A DNA stretch of 64,000 nucleotides, taken from Methylobacterium sp. W2 (GTDB lineage Bacteria; Pseudomonadota; Alphaproteobacteria; Rhizobiales; Beijerinckiaceae). Below, piece by piece: positions 9,281 to 17,936 of this stretch. The notes below the pieces were generated by a model. That model saw only the letters and a program-made list of their open reading frames with translations. It was not told the DNA's origin and made no database searches. The DNA lies in assembly GCF_020662345.1 (NCBI RefSeq), contig NZ_VMOA01000004.1, forward strand, positions 1 through 64,000. Reading direction: 5' to 3'. Both the position numbers and the translations under genes were made by a program. The first letter of the stretch is position 1; every line of letters starts with the position of its first letter.

Positions 9281-9418
9281 ATTTGCCTCTAGAGCGTTGA
9301 TCCCGATATCTCATCCGGATCGATGATCCGGTGTACGCGTCCGGCATCGAGCCGTGACGTTGCATCGATCGTCCACGCCGATGCTTCAGACGACGGCCCT
9401 TCACGTGACGGTCAAACC

Positions 9419-10024
9419 ATGAGCGATCCCTCGACGATGCGTTCCGCGAGCATCAGCCGCCGCACGGCGGAGACCGACGTCAGCGTGTCCATTGGCCTCG
9501 ATGGGACCGGCAAGGCGGCGATTTCGACGGGAGTCGGATTCTTCGACCATATGCTGGAGCTCTTCGCCCGGCACGGGCTGTTCGACGTGGAGGCCAGGGT
9601 CACCGGCGACCTCCATGTGGATCACCACCACACCGTCGAGGATACTGGCATCGCCCTCGGCCAGGCCTTTGCCCAGGCACTGGGCGACAAGCGGGGCATC
9701 GCGCGCTACGCCGACATCCACCTGCCCATGGACGAAGCGCTGACACGGGTCTCCATCGACATTTCGGGACGACCGTTCCTTGTCTTCCGCACTGCGTTCA
9801 AGGCGGAGAAGATCGGGCAGTTCGACACTGAACTGGTGCGCGAGTGGTTCCAGGCCTTCGCCATGAATGCCGGGATCACCCTGCACGTGGAGACCTTGTA
9901 CGGCGACAATGCTCACCATATCGCGGAGAGCTGCTTCAAGGGCTTGGCCCGCGCCTTGCGGACAGCCGTTGCGGTCGATCCGCGCGAGGATGGTCGCATC
10001 CCCTCGACGAAGGGTTCTCTCTAG
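9419..10024 (+). CDS. hisB: Imidazoleglycerol-phosphate dehydratase
   Basis: HisB, a Mn-dependent lyase of histidine biosynthesis converting imidazole glycerol phosphate to imidazole acetol phosphate. About 201 residues, the single-function form rather than the enterobacterial fusion with histidinol phosphatase. Metal-binding motifs are [22 protein letters not shown] and [12 protein letters not shown]. The start is the ATG at 9419; a weak alternative lies six codons on at MRSASISRR. First gene of hisB-DUF2628-hisH-hisA on the plus strand. Confidence 0.95.
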   Translation: MSDPSTMRSASISRRTAETDVSVSIGLDGTGKAAISTGVGFFDHMLELFARHGLFDVEARVTGDLHVDHHHTVEDTGIALGQAFAQALGDKRGIARYADIHLPMDEALTRVSIDISGRPFLVFRTAFKAEKIGQFDTELVREWFQAFAMNAGITLHVETLYGDNAHHIAESCFKGLARALRTAVAVDPREDGRIPSTKGSL

Positions 10025-10057
10025 GGCTTTCACGGGCGGGAAGAGGCGGACACACGC

Positions 10058-10546
10058 ATGCGCACCTACACGTTCCATCTCCCGTCGGATGCCATCGCGG
10101 GCGAGGCCCACGGCCTCGAGACTGCCATCCTCGTCCCCGACGGTTTCTCGCTCCGGGCCTTCGTCTTCGGTCCGCTCTGGTTCTTCTTTCACCGGCTCTG
10201 GCTGGCGGGGCTCGGCGTGCTGGCCCTGCTGGTGGCAGCCGGGTTCGCCGGCCGGTTCCTGGGTCTCAGCACCGTCTCGGGCTTCCTCATCACGGTCCTG
10301 CTCCTCCTCCTGGTGGGGATGGAGGCGTCCAGCTTGCGCCGCTGGACCTATGCCAGGCGTGGCCGCCCCGCCCGTGACGCCGTCGTCGCCGATTCTGCGG
10401 AGGACGCCGAAATCAAGGCGGTGAACCGCTGGCTGGCCGCGCCCGCGGTGATCCGGCCGGGTCCGAGCGCTTATTCGACGGCCACGGTGCGTCCGAGCGA
10501 GACCGCCATCGGCATGTTTCCCTTCGCCGAGCCCCGTCGTTCGTGA
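10058..10546 (+). CDS. DUF2628 domain membrane protein
   Basis: A 162-residue protein of unknown function. The N-terminal half carries [19 protein letters not shown], the characteristic aromatic-rich segment of DUF2628, followed by two hydrophobic helices at about residues 48-67 and 70-88 and a polar C-terminal half rich in Arg, Ala and Glu. It sits between hisB and hisH, 33 bases after hisB, and its stop overlaps the hisH start (TGATG). The same gene order is known from other Hyphomicrobiales, so it is a conserved passenger of the his operon, not a recent insertion. No enzymatic motif is visible. Confidence 0.8.
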   Translation: MRTYTFHLPSDAIAGEAHGLETAILVPDGFSLRAFVFGPLWFFFHRLWLAGLGVLALLVAAGFAGRFLGLSTVSGFLITVLLLLLVGMEASSLRRWTYARRGRPARDAVVADSAEDAEIKAVNRWLAAPAVIRPGPSAYSTATVRPSETAIGMFPFAEPRRS

Positions 10547-11205
10547 TGTCCGAAACCGTTGCGATCATCGATTATGGGTCGGGCAACCTGCACTCGGCGG
10601 CGAAGGCCTTCGAGCGCGCGGGGCGGGAAGCCGGCTTGAGCACGACCCGCATCGTCGTCACCAGCGACCCCGAAGTCGTGGCCTCCGCCGACCGCGTGGT
10701 GCTCCCCGGTGTCGGCGCCTATGCCGATTGCCGCAGGGGCCTCGATTCGGTCGACGGCATGGTGGAGGCGATGACGCATGCGGCGCATGAGCGAGGGCGC
10801 CCGTTCCTCGGCATCTGCGTCGGGATGCAGCTCCTCGCCAGCAGGGGCCTCGAATACGAGACCACCCCGGGGCTCGGCTGGATCGCTGGCGATGTTCGCC
10901 CGATCCGCCCGTCCGACCCCGACCTGAAGATCCCGCATATGGGTTGGAATACCCTCCGACCCGAGCGCCCGCATGCGCTCCTCGACGGCATCCCCACGGG
11001 GGAGGATGGGCTGCACGCCTATTTCGTCCACAGCTACGCCCTCGATCCGGTCAACCGGACGGATGTCGTCGCCGAGAGCGAGTATGGCGGCCCGGTCACC
11101 GCCCTCGTGGCGCGCGACAACGTCGCCGGGACCCAGTTTCACCCTGAGAAGAGTCAGCATCTCGGTCTGGCACTGCTCGCGAACTTCCTGCGTTGGCGCC
11201 CGTAA
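10546..11205 (+). CDS. hisH: Imidazole glycerol phosphate synthase, glutaminase subunit
   Basis: HisH, the class I glutamine amidotransferase that feeds ammonia to HisF. 219 residues; the N-terminus [19 protein letters not shown] is canonical, the nucleophile elbow is [11 protein letters not shown] with the catalytic Cys, and the His-Glu of the triad are in [12 protein letters not shown] 10546 overlaps the previous stop by one base; a GTG one codon earlier is possible. Its partner hisF is not in this window (see hisA). Confidence 0.95.
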   Translation: MSETVAIIDYGSGNLHSAAKAFERAGREAGLSTTRIVVTSDPEVVASADRVVLPGVGAYADCRRGLDSVDGMVEAMTHAAHERGRPFLGICVGMQLLASRGLEYETTPGLGWIAGDVRPIRPSDPDLKIPHMGWNTLRPERPHALLDGIPTGEDGLHAYFVHSYALDPVNRTDVVAESEYGGPVTALVARDNVAGTQFHPEKSQHLGLALLANFLRWRP

Positions 11206-11247
11206 CTGGCCCATCGGCTCATCGACATTTAGAAAGCGACATCCACC

Positions 11248-11985
11248 GTGATCCTGTTTCCGGCGATCGATCTCAAGGAAGGGCGTTGCGTTCGCCTCGT
11301 CCAGGGAGACATGGCGCAAGCCATCGTCTTCAGTGACGATCCTGCCGCGCAGGCGAGCGTGTTCGAGGAGCAGGGCTTCTCCTGGCTTCACGTGGTCGAT
11401 CTCGACGGCGCTTTTGCCGGCGCGCCGATGAACGCCTCCGCCGTGGATGCCATTCTCGACCGCACGAATCTTCCGGTTCAGCTCGGCGGCGGCATCCGCG
11501 AGATGCGCACCGTCGAGGCCTGGATCGAGAAGGGCGTGAGCCGGGTCATCATCGGCACGGCCGCCGTGCGTGATCCGGCCTTCGTGCGCGAGGCGGCGCG
11601 CCTCTACCCCGGCAAGATCGCCGTCGGTGTCGATGCCAAGGACGGTCGCGTGGCGGTGGAAGGTTGGGCGAAGACCTCGAGCACGACGGCCGAGGAACTC
11701 GGACGTCGGTTCGAGGATGCCGGCGTGGCCGCGATCATCTACACCGACATTGCCCGCGACGGCATCCTCAAGGGGCTCAACATCGAGATGACCCTCGCCC
11801 TCGCGCAGGCGGTAACGATACCCGTGATCGCTTCGGGCGGGTTGGCGTCGATCGATGACGTCCATCGTCTGCTGGAACCCGATTGCGCCATGCTGGCCGG
11901 CGCCATCACCGGTCGGGCGCTCTATGACGGCCGCATCGACCCGCGCGAGGCCCTCGCCGCCATCGCCCGAAAGACGGCCGCGTAG
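11248..11985 (+). CDS. hisA: Phosphoribosylformimino-AICAR-phosphate isomerase (HisA)
   Basis: A 245-residue TIM-barrel isomerase converting ProFAR to PRFAR in histidine biosynthesis. The first-strand catalytic Asp is in [15 protein letters not shown] and the second in [15 protein letters not shown]; phosphate loops appear as QLGGGIREM and [10 protein letters not shown]. The gene starts with GTG at 11248, 42 bases after hisH. In most relatives hisF follows immediately; here a strong terminator lies 33 bases after the stop and the next gene is on the other strand. Confidence 0.95.
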   Translation: MILFPAIDLKEGRCVRLVQGDMAQAIVFSDDPAAQASVFEEQGFSWLHVVDLDGAFAGAPMNASAVDAILDRTNLPVQLGGGIREMRTVEAWIEKGVSRVIIGTAAVRDPAFVREAARLYPGKIAVGVDAKDGRVAVEGWAKTSSTTAEELGRRFEDAGVAAIIYTDIARDGILKGLNIEMTLALAQAVTIPVIASGGLASIDDVHRLLEPDCAMLAGAITGRALYDGRIDPREALAAIARKTAA

Positions 11986-12018
11986 GCTTTCGTCGTTCCA
12001 CCGTCGCGATCGACATGA

Positions 12019-12054
12019 AAAAAGCCGCGCGTCCCATGGGGCGCGCGGCTTTTT
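12019..12054 (+). terminator. Strong intrinsic terminator after hisA
   Basis: AAAAAGCCGCGCG (12019-12031) is fully complementary to CGCGCGGCTTTTT (12042-12054), giving a GC stem flanked by an A-run and a T-run. It can work in both directions, ending hisA and also lying just past the bamE stop. Confidence 0.9.
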
Positions 12055-12091
12055 CGTTTCCCGCGAATGGCGGCGCTAGAGGCCGCTCTTG

Positions 12092-12589
12092 TCAGAGGCC
12101 GTTCTTGGCGCCGGGCACGATGCTCGTGCCCGAGCCGCTGCCGAACGGCTCGTACTTGGTGAGACCGCGGAACAGCTGGCCGAGGAAGGCGCGATCCGCG
12201 CCGCTGGTCGGTGTGGTGCGCTCGATGAAGTCGAACACTTTGCCGTCCTGCAGACCGTAGAGGGCGATGCGCTCCACCTTGAAGGCGGCGTTGAAATAGA
12301 CGGTGGTGACCTTCTGGTCCTCCACGCGCTCACCGAGGAACAGCACCGTGCGGCGCGAGTTCTGGGTGATGTAATACCAGGTCTTGTTGCCGACGGTGGA
12401 GACCGTGGACGGGGAGCCGAGGATCTGGAGGACCTGCTCCGCGCTCATGCCCGGCTTCACCGTGGCGAGGGCGGCCTGATCGATCTGGTATCCGTGGCGG
12501 AGGTCTTCACCGATGCAGCCGGAGATTCCCACACCGACGAGGCCGATGACGGCGAGGCGGCTGATCGACGAGACGAAACGGCGCGACAT
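12092..12589 (-). CDS. bamE: Outer membrane protein assembly factor BamE (SmpA/OmlA)
   Basis: A lipoprotein of about 165 residues. Residues 1-25 are a lipoprotein signal ending in the lipobox VGISGC, followed by a mature region with GYQIDQAALATVKPGMSAEQVLQILGSPS, the hallmark of the SmpA/OmlA domain, and then TWYYITQNSR. It should sit on the inner face of the outer membrane in the Bam complex. I chose ATG 12589 (AAGGG about 7 bases upstream) over a frame open to 12634, because the longer form pushes the lipobox too far in. Divergent from the CBP3 chaperone gene. It ends next to the bidirectional terminator. Confidence 0.88.
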   Translation of the reverse strand: MSRRFVSSISRLAVIGLVGVGISGCIGEDLRHGYQIDQAALATVKPGMSAEQVLQILGSPSTVSTVGNKTWYYITQNSRRTVLFLGERVEDQKVTTVYFNAAFKVERIALYGLQDGKVFDFIERTTPTSGADRAFLGQLFRGLTKYEPFGSGSGTSIVPGAKNGL

Positions 12590-12761
12590 CAGCCACCCTT
12601 GATCCGTAGAGACAACACGACGCGTGAGCGTCATAGCCGGCGCCGATCCCCACCTGTACGATCCAGTGGAGCTTGCGCCCTGGCTGCCGGTTGCCGTACC
12701 GCGAGGTTATGGTTTTGACAAGGCAAGCTCGGCCACACCCCTCTCGCCTCCGGTGGACGGC

Positions 12762-13316
12762 ATGATCGCGCGATTCTTCAAGCGCGGCTCCGCCCGTGCC
12801 AGCGTCGTCGAGGCGCTGCATCTGCGGATCAACGAGGCCTCGCGGGTGCCGGCCCTCTATACCCATCTCGGCGTGCCCGACACCGTGGAGGGCCGTTTCG
12901 AGTGCCTGACGCTCCATGTCATCCTGGTCCTGCGGCGGATGAACCAGTTGCCGCAGCCCGCGGCGGACATCGCCCAGGATCTGGTCAACGCGGTCTTCCT
13001 GCAGCTCGATTCCTCCCTGCGCGAACTCGGCGTCGGGGATTTTGGCGTGCCCAAGCGCATGAAGAAGCTGGGAGCGGCTTTCTACGGTCGCGCGGCGGGT
13101 TATGACGGCGCCCTGGATGCCCGGGACGAGGACGGCCTCAAGGCCGCCCTGGCGCGCAACGTCATCGGCACCGAAACGCCCGAGGCGGGAGCCGGCCTCG
13201 CCCGCTACGTGCTGAGAAGCGTCGACCTCCTCGATGGACGCGACCTCGATCAGCTCATATCGCAGGGGCCGGGCTTCCCATCGCCGCTGAACCTCAACCA
13301 ATCGGGAGACATCTGA
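12762..13316 (+). CDS. Ubiquinol-cytochrome c chaperone (CBP3-like)
   Basis: A protein of about 184 residues matching the Cbp3/UQCC1 chaperone family, which in mitochondria assists cytochrome b assembly. Recognisable stretches are the basic start MIARFFKRGS, LYTHLGVPDTVEGRFECLTLHV, LVNAVFLQLDSSLRELGVGD and KRMKKLGAAFYGRAAGYDGAL. The frame is open to 12624, but that overlaps the bamE promoter region, and ATG 12762 has a GGTGGACGG-like site before it. TTGACA at 12715-12720 may be the -35 of its promoter. Immediately followed by yceD. It lies well away from the pet operon whose product it probably serves. Confidence 0.82.
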   Translation: MIARFFKRGSARASVVEALHLRINEASRVPALYTHLGVPDTVEGRFECLTLHVILVLRRMNQLPQPAADIAQDLVNAVFLQLDSSLRELGVGDFGVPKRMKKLGAAFYGRAAGYDGALDARDEDGLKAALARNVIGTETPEAGAGLARYVLRSVDLLDGRDLDQLISQGPGFPSPLNLNQSGDI

Positions 13317-13317
13317 C

Positions 13318-13824
13318 ATGACGGCAAAGTCGACGGCCGGGCCCCTGTCGCGGCCATTCCGGGTCGACCGCCTGCCCAGGGACAGGGCCGGAATCGTCAT
13401 CAAGGCGACACCGGAGGAAGAGGCGGCGCTGGCCGCGGATTTCCGCATCCCGGCCGTCCGCGACCTCGTGGGCCGGCTGCAATGGAGCGGGACCTCCGAG
13501 CACCTCGTCATCACCGGCACGGTCACGGCCGTCGTCACGCAGATCTGCACGATCAGTCTCGAGCCGTTCGAGGCGGACGTCTCCGAACCCGTCGAGATCG
13601 TGTTCAGCGATCGCGAGCCGGAGAAGGATGCCGGCGACGAGGAGGCCGATATCCCCGATCCGATCGTCAACGGCACGATCGACCTCGGACAGGTCACCGC
13701 CGAATTTCTGGCGCTCGGTCTCGACCCCTATCCGCGCAAGCCCGGCATCGCCTTCGAGCCGGTCGCCGAGGAGCGGGAATCGCCGCTGGCCATCCTCAAG
13801 TCATTGAAGCACGGCGACGTTTGA
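13318..13824 (+). CDS. yceD: DUF177 protein, YceD family
   Basis: A 168-residue soluble protein with the DUF177/YceD pattern: an N-terminal RVDRLPRDRAGIVIKATPEEEAALA, a middle domain around TGTVTAVVTQICTISLEPFEADV, and the conserved acidic tail DPIVNGTIDLGQVTAEFLALGLDPYPRKPG. YceD homologues are linked to 23S rRNA accumulation. The usual zinc-binding C-x2-C pairs of some members are reduced to a single Cys here. The start ATG is one base after the upstream stop, with GGGAGA as ribosome binding site. rpmF, which often follows yceD, is absent. Confidence 0.85.
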   Translation: MTAKSTAGPLSRPFRVDRLPRDRAGIVIKATPEEEAALAADFRIPAVRDLVGRLQWSGTSEHLVITGTVTAVVTQICTISLEPFEADVSEPVEIVFSDREPEKDAGDEEADIPDPIVNGTIDLGQVTAEFLALGLDPYPRKPGIAFEPVAEERESPLAILKSLKHGDV

Positions 13825-13947
13825 ATCCCGGCCCCGGGCAACGGATTTGCGGGATGACGGAGCCGGGGTCGAAGCAGGAATTCCGGAAAAGCTGAGATTT
13901 CGTTTGCCCGCCGGGCTCGAACCGCTATTTTCCGCCGCGCCGAGGAG

Positions 13948-13967
13948 GGACCCGCCCATGCGGGTCC
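13948..13967. other. Perfect 8-bp hairpin in the yceD-plsX spacer
   Basis: GGACCCGC (13948-13955) and GCGGGTCC (13960-13967) form a hairpin with a four-base loop in the 251-base spacer between yceD and plsX. No T-run follows, so it is not a clear terminator. The rest of the spacer shows no gene; it may contain a plsX promoter. Confidence 0.4.
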
Positions 13968-14075
13968 AGGCCTCTCGTCCATCCCTTCTCGCCGAAGGGC
14001 GTCCCGTCGATCCTTCGCTCGGCCCTTCGCCAAGAGGGGTTTGTCCATCCTGAAAGAGGCCTCCGGCCGAACCTC

Positions 14076-15110
14076 ATGTCCCAAAGAGTGTGCATCTCGC
14101 TCGACGCCATGGGCGGCGATCACGGTCCCACGACCGTGGTGCCGGGCGCCGCCATCGCGCGCGAGCGCCATCCCGAGATGACGTTCCTGATGTTCGGGGA
14201 CGAGGCCATCCTCGCCCCGCTGGTGGCGGCCGAGCCGCGTCTGAAGGGCGCCGTGGAGATTCGCCATACCACCGTGGCGATCTCCATGGACGAGAAGCCG
14301 AGCCAGGCCGTGCGCTCGGGACGCGGAAAGTCCTCGATGTGGCGGGCGATCCAGGCGGTCAAGGACGGTGAGGCCGACGCGGCCGTCTCGGCCGGCAATA
14401 CCGGCGCGCTCATGGCCATGTCGAAGATCTGCCTGAAGACCCTGGCCGGCATCGAGCGCCCGGCCATCGCGTGCCTCTGGCCGACCGTGCGCGGCGAGAG
14501 CGTCGTCCTCGATGTGGGGGCCACCATCGGCACCGACGCGGAGCATCTGGTGGAGATGGCGCTCATGGGCGCCGCCATGGCCCGGATCGTGTTCGATCTG
14601 GATAAGCCGACGGTGGGCCTGCTCAATGTCGGGACCGAGGAGATGAAGGGCAACGAGGCGGTGAAGGAAGCCGCCCGGCGCCTGCGCGAAAGCGATCTGC
14701 CGAATCTGACCTATCACGGCTTCGTCGAGGGCAACGACCTCGGCAAGGGCACCGTCGACGTGGTGGTCACCGAGGGCTTCACCGGCAACATCGCCCTGAA
14801 GACGGCGGAAGGCACCGCCAAGCAGATTGCCAGCTACCTGCGCGCGGCCATGAGCCGGACCCTTTCGGCCAAGATCGGCTACTTTTTCGCCCGGCAGGCC
14901 TTCAAGGCTCTGCGCGACAAGATGAATCCCAGCCGGGCCAATGGCGGCGTGTTCCTCGGCCTCGAGGGTATCGTCATCAAGAGCCATGGCTCGGAAGACG
15001 CTCATGGCTTCGCGGCCGCCGTCGATCTCGCGCACGACATGGCGCGGCACGACCTGATGCGGACCATTCGCGACATGCTCGAACTCACGCCCGTTGCCGC
15101 CTCCGCATGA
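14076..15110 (+). CDS. plsX: Phosphate acyltransferase PlsX
   Basis: PlsX makes acyl-phosphate from acyl-ACP and phosphate, the donor for PlsY in glycerophospholipid synthesis; a peripheral membrane enzyme. 344 residues, full length. Typical sequence: [19 protein letters not shown] at the start, [47 protein letters not shown] and [23 protein letters not shown]. Followed 27 bases later by fabH in the widely conserved plsX-fabH order, which links phospholipid and fatty acid synthesis. Confidence 0.95.
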   Translation: MSQRVCISLDAMGGDHGPTTVVPGAAIARERHPEMTFLMFGDEAILAPLVAAEPRLKGAVEIRHTTVAISMDEKPSQAVRSGRGKSSMWRAIQAVKDGEADAAVSAGNTGALMAMSKICLKTLAGIERPAIACLWPTVRGESVVLDVGATIGTDAEHLVEMALMGAAMARIVFDLDKPTVGLLNVGTEEMKGNEAVKEAARRLRESDLPNLTYHGFVEGNDLGKGTVDVVVTEGFTGNIALKTAEGTAKQIASYLRAAMSRTLSAKIGYFFARQAFKALRDKMNPSRANGGVFLGLEGIVIKSHGSEDAHGFAAAVDLAHDMARHDLMRTIRDMLELTPVAASA

Positions 15111-15137
15111 GGTGGTCGATGCCGGATCGGATCTGAC

Positions 15138-16115
15138 ATGGCGGTTACACGCTCCGTAGTGGTGGGAACGGGCTCGGCCCTGCCGGCACGTCTCGTGACG
15201 AACGACGAGTTGACGAAGACCGTCGACACGTCCGACGAGTGGATCGTGCAGCGCACGGGCATCCGGCAGCGCTATCTCGCGGGTGCCGGCGAGACCACGT
15301 CGACCTTAGGGATCGCGGCCGCCAAGGCTGCCCTGAACGATGCAGGGCTGGGGCCGGAGGATATCGACCTCGTCCTCTGCGCCACCTCGACGCCGGACCA
15401 TACGTTCCCATCGGTGGCGACCCAGATCCAGGCGGGGCTGGGCATCCGCTCCGGCTTCGCCTTCGACATCCAGGCTGTCTGCGCGGGCTTCGTTTACGGG
15501 GTCTCCACGGCCGACAAATTCATCGCGAGCGGAAGCGTGCGGCGCGCGTTGGTCGTCGGCGCCGAGACTTTCTCGCGCATCCTCGACTGGGAAGACCGCA
15601 CCACCTGCGTCCTGTTCGGCGACGGTGCAGGGGCGATTGTGCTCGAAGCCCAGGACGGGGAGGGGACGAGCGACGATCGCGGCGTGCTTACCAGCCACCT
15701 GCGCTCCGACGGACGGCACCGCGAGAAGCTCTATGTCGATGGCGGGCCCGGCTCCACCGGCACCACCGGTCATTTGCGGATGGAGGGCAAGGAGGTCTTC
15801 CGCTTCGCGGTGGGCTCGGTGACGGATGTGATCGCCGACGCTTTCGCGGCCACGGGGACGAGCGCCGACGATCTGACATGGTTCGTGCCGCATCAGGCGA
15901 ACCGCCGCATCATTGAGGCCTCCGCCGACAAGCTCGGTATCGACCGGAGCAAGGTCGTGCTCACCGTCGATCGGCACGGCAATACCTCGGCGGCATCCAT
16001 TCCCCTCGCTCTCGATGCGGCCCGCAAGGACGGACGCATCAAGCGCCGCGACCTCGTCATGATCGAGGCCATCGGCGGCGGTTTCACCTGGGGTGCCGCA
16101 CTGATCCGCTGGTGA
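15138..16115 (+). CDS. fabH: 3-oxoacyl-ACP synthase III (FabH)
   Basis: Beta-ketoacyl-ACP synthase III, condensing acetyl-CoA with malonyl-ACP to start fatty acid synthesis. 325 residues with the thiolase fold. The active-site Cys is at about residue 115 in [11 protein letters not shown], the catalytic His is in [12 protein letters not shown] and the Asn in [15 protein letters not shown], making the Cys-His-Asn triad complete. The N-terminal [15 protein letters not shown] and the [13 protein letters not shown] loop are standard. A GC-rich inverted repeat (16120-16148) follows the stop. Confidence 0.95.
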   Translation: MAVTRSVVVGTGSALPARLVTNDELTKTVDTSDEWIVQRTGIRQRYLAGAGETTSTLGIAAAKAALNDAGLGPEDIDLVLCATSTPDHTFPSVATQIQAGLGIRSGFAFDIQAVCAGFVYGVSTADKFIASGSVRRALVVGAETFSRILDWEDRTTCVLFGDGAGAIVLEAQDGEGTSDDRGVLTSHLRSDGRHREKLYVDGGPGSTGTTGHLRMEGKEVFRFAVGSVTDVIADAFAATGTSADDLTWFVPHQANRRIIEASADKLGIDRSKVVLTVDRHGNTSAASIPLALDAARKDGRIKRRDLVMIEAIGGGFTWGAALIRW

Positions 16116-16119
16116 GACG

Positions 16120-16148
16120 AGCCCGGGGCCGAGCACACTGCCCGGGCT
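16120..16148 (+). terminator. Hairpin after fabH
   Basis: AGCCCGGG (16120-16127) pairs with CCCGGGCT (16141-16148) around a 13-base loop, four bases after the fabH stop. No T-run follows, so it may attenuate rather than terminate. Confidence 0.4.
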
Positions 16149-16243
16149 GGACCATCAAGTCCGGTTGACCTGCGGCCTAACGCAGATTAGCGTGTCCGAT
16201 CATAGAGATACGTCAGAAAATACGATTCGTTGGGGAATGACGC

Positions 16244-16564
16244 ATGGCAGGGAAGACGGTCACACGCGCCGATCTGAGCGAGGCCGTCTATCAGCAGGTC
16301 GGCTTGTCGCGGACGGAATCCGCAGCCCTGGTCGAAACCGTGCTGTCGGAGATCTGCACCTGCCTCGCCTCGGGTGAAACGGTGAAGCTGTCGTCGTTCG
16401 GGTCCTTCGTCGTTCGCGGCAAGGGCCGGCGCGTGGGCCGTAATCCTAAGACCGGCGTCGAAGTGGCCATCGAGCCGCGCCAGGTCATGGTGTTCAAGCC
16501 GTCCAACGTGCTCAAGTCCCGGATCAACGGCGTCAACGGTGTCGCGGAACAGGACGACGATTGA
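16244..16564 (+). CDS. ihfA: Integration host factor subunit alpha
   Basis: A 106-residue DNA-bending protein of the HU/IHF family. The N-terminal dimerisation helices ([31 protein letters not shown]) are followed by [23 protein letters not shown], with the R-x-G-R-N-P-K-T-G arm that contacts the DNA minor groove, and a short acidic tail. The partner ihfB is not in the window. The gene has about 130 bases of upstream spacer with a TTGACC element at 16165-16170, and overlaps or abuts the MerR gene that follows. Confidence 0.95.
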   Translation: MAGKTVTRADLSEAVYQQVGLSRTESAALVETVLSEICTCLASGETVKLSSFGSFVVRGKGRRVGRNPKTGVEVAIEPRQVMVFKPSNVLKSRINGVNGVAEQDDD

Positions 16565-16572
16565 GGTTTTCC

Positions 16573-17145
16573 ATGTCGCTGGCAGCCAAGGTTTCTGCCG
16601 ATAAGGCGCGGGGCGGGGATGGCTCGTTCGAGAGGAGCATGCCCGGCTCTGTGGACAACCGCGACGCGGTGGAGAAACACCCGGGCGCATTTCGCACGAT
16701 CAGCGAAGTGGCCGACGAGCTCGACGTGCCGCAGCACGTTCTCCGGTTCTGGGAGACGAAATTCGTCCAGGTCAGGCCCGTTAAGCGCGCGGGTGGTCGG
16801 CGCTACTACCGGCCGGAAGACGTCGACCTGATCAAAGGCATCCGGCGCCTGCTCCACGAACAGGGCTACACCATTCGTGGGGCTCAGCGCGTCCTGAAGG
16901 AGAACGGAATCCGCTTCGTCCAGTCGGTGGGGCGCGGCGAGGCCGAAGTGGCGGCCCCAACCCAACGGGATCTGGAGACCGGGGAATACGAGGCCGATGA
17001 AGAGGCCGTTTCCCCCGCGGCGAGTGACGAGGACCCTCTAGACGCCGACCGGCTGGCCCTGCAGGCCGTCCTCGACGATCTCCATGCCTGCCGCGACGCG
17101 TTGCGGACCCTCAGCGACCCGTCGGATCTCGTAATCCGCTCCTGA
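16573..17145 (+). CDS. MerR-family transcriptional regulator
   Basis: A protein of about 190 residues with an N-terminal MerR winged helix-turn-helix at about residues 38-105: [25 protein letters not shown], then [36 protein letters not shown]. The C-terminal half is acidic and Ala-rich with a short helical end, and shows no metal-binding cysteines. The neighbouring ihfA and this gene form a conserved pair in Hyphomicrobiales. ATG 16573 was preferred over TTG 16561 because GAGG lies 6 bases upstream. The ligand and targets are unknown. Confidence 0.85.
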   Translation: MSLAAKVSADKARGGDGSFERSMPGSVDNRDAVEKHPGAFRTISEVADELDVPQHVLRFWETKFVQVRPVKRAGGRRYYRPEDVDLIKGIRRLLHEQGYTIRGAQRVLKENGIRFVQSVGRGEAEVAAPTQRDLETGEYEADEEAVSPAASDEDPLDADRLALQAVLDDLHACRDALRTLSDPSDLVIRS

Positions 17146-17304
17146 CCCGGCTATCCGGGCCTAAGGTGATCGCGCGGATTGGGATTCGAAGGAAACGCTG
17201 CGATCCCCTCGACGGCGGGCTCCGCCCTTCCCACATGCAGCGGGCCACGGCGGTCACACACACGTCAGCCCATAAGGTCGCCAGGCATCACCGGAGACCG
17301 CCCG

Positions 17305-17754
17305 ATGTACGCCGCCAAATCGAATGCCTTTCTTGCCGCCAGCCTGTTGATCGGCCTCGCCAGCGTCCCGGCCATGGCCCAGGACACGGCGACCCGCACC
17401 GAGACCGCGGCCCCAGGAAAGAGCGTCCGCATCCTCATCGCCTCGAACCTGAAAGACGATTGCAAGCCGGGCTCGATGCCGGAGATCCGCATCAGCACCT
17501 CACCCAAGAACGGCTCGCTCATCACCAAGACCGGCAGCGTCACGACGCCTGCGAGCCACAAATGTCCCAACAAGAAGACCGCCGCCACGGGCGTCTTCTA
17601 CCAAAGCAAGGACGGCTTCACCGGCACGGACGAGGTCGTGGTCGAGGTCAAGAAGGCCGACGGAAAGACCAGCACCCAGACCATCACCATCACCGTCGGC
17701 GGCTCGGCCCTGAAGGGTGGGGACGATACGAAGAAGGGCGCCACGGACCTATGA
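17305..17754 (+). CDS. Small secreted protein with an Ig-like repeat
   Basis: A 149-residue protein with a clear Sec signal (residues about 8-25, ending SVPAMAQ). The mature part is Lys/Thr/Ser-rich beta-strand sequence. The segment SPKNGSLITKTGSV ... GVFYQSKDGFTGTDEVVVEV resembles one cadherin-like/Ig-like bacterial repeat (N-G-S/T ... G-F-x-G-T-D). Two cysteines (DDCKPGS and SHKCPNK) could form a disulfide in the periplasm. Function unknown. It stands alone between merR and prkA. Confidence 0.7.
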   Translation: MYAAKSNAFLAASLLIGLASVPAMAQDTATRTETAAPGKSVRILIASNLKDDCKPGSMPEIRISTSPKNGSLITKTGSVTTPASHKCPNKKTAATGVFYQSKDGFTGTDEVVVEVKKADGKTSTQTITITVGGSALKGGDDTKKGATDL

Positions 17755-17936
17755 TCCGTCCCTGAGCCCCTCCGACATCACGGGCCCGGCGGCTGCGATA
17801 CTCTCCGCCGGGTGCCGTACTGTGGCAAGCTTCCCACGCTCGATTGCTGTCGCGACCGCACTGCGACAAAACTGGGCCTGTCAGTTGCATCCGAGCCGAG
17901 ACAGGATGAAGCTGTGTCAGTCGTGAAGGGATCGGG

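Noticed and set aside
16165-16193. Candidate sigma-70 promoter for ihfA (TTGACC with a weak -10)
   Set aside because: The -10 (TAGCGT-like) is poor; mentioned under ihfA but not listed as a feature.
17820-17936. Sigma-54 or general-stress (EcfG-type) promoter upstream of prkA
   Set aside because: TGGCA is present but without the TTGC(A/T) element at the required spacing, and no GGAAC...GTT pair with proper spacing is seen.
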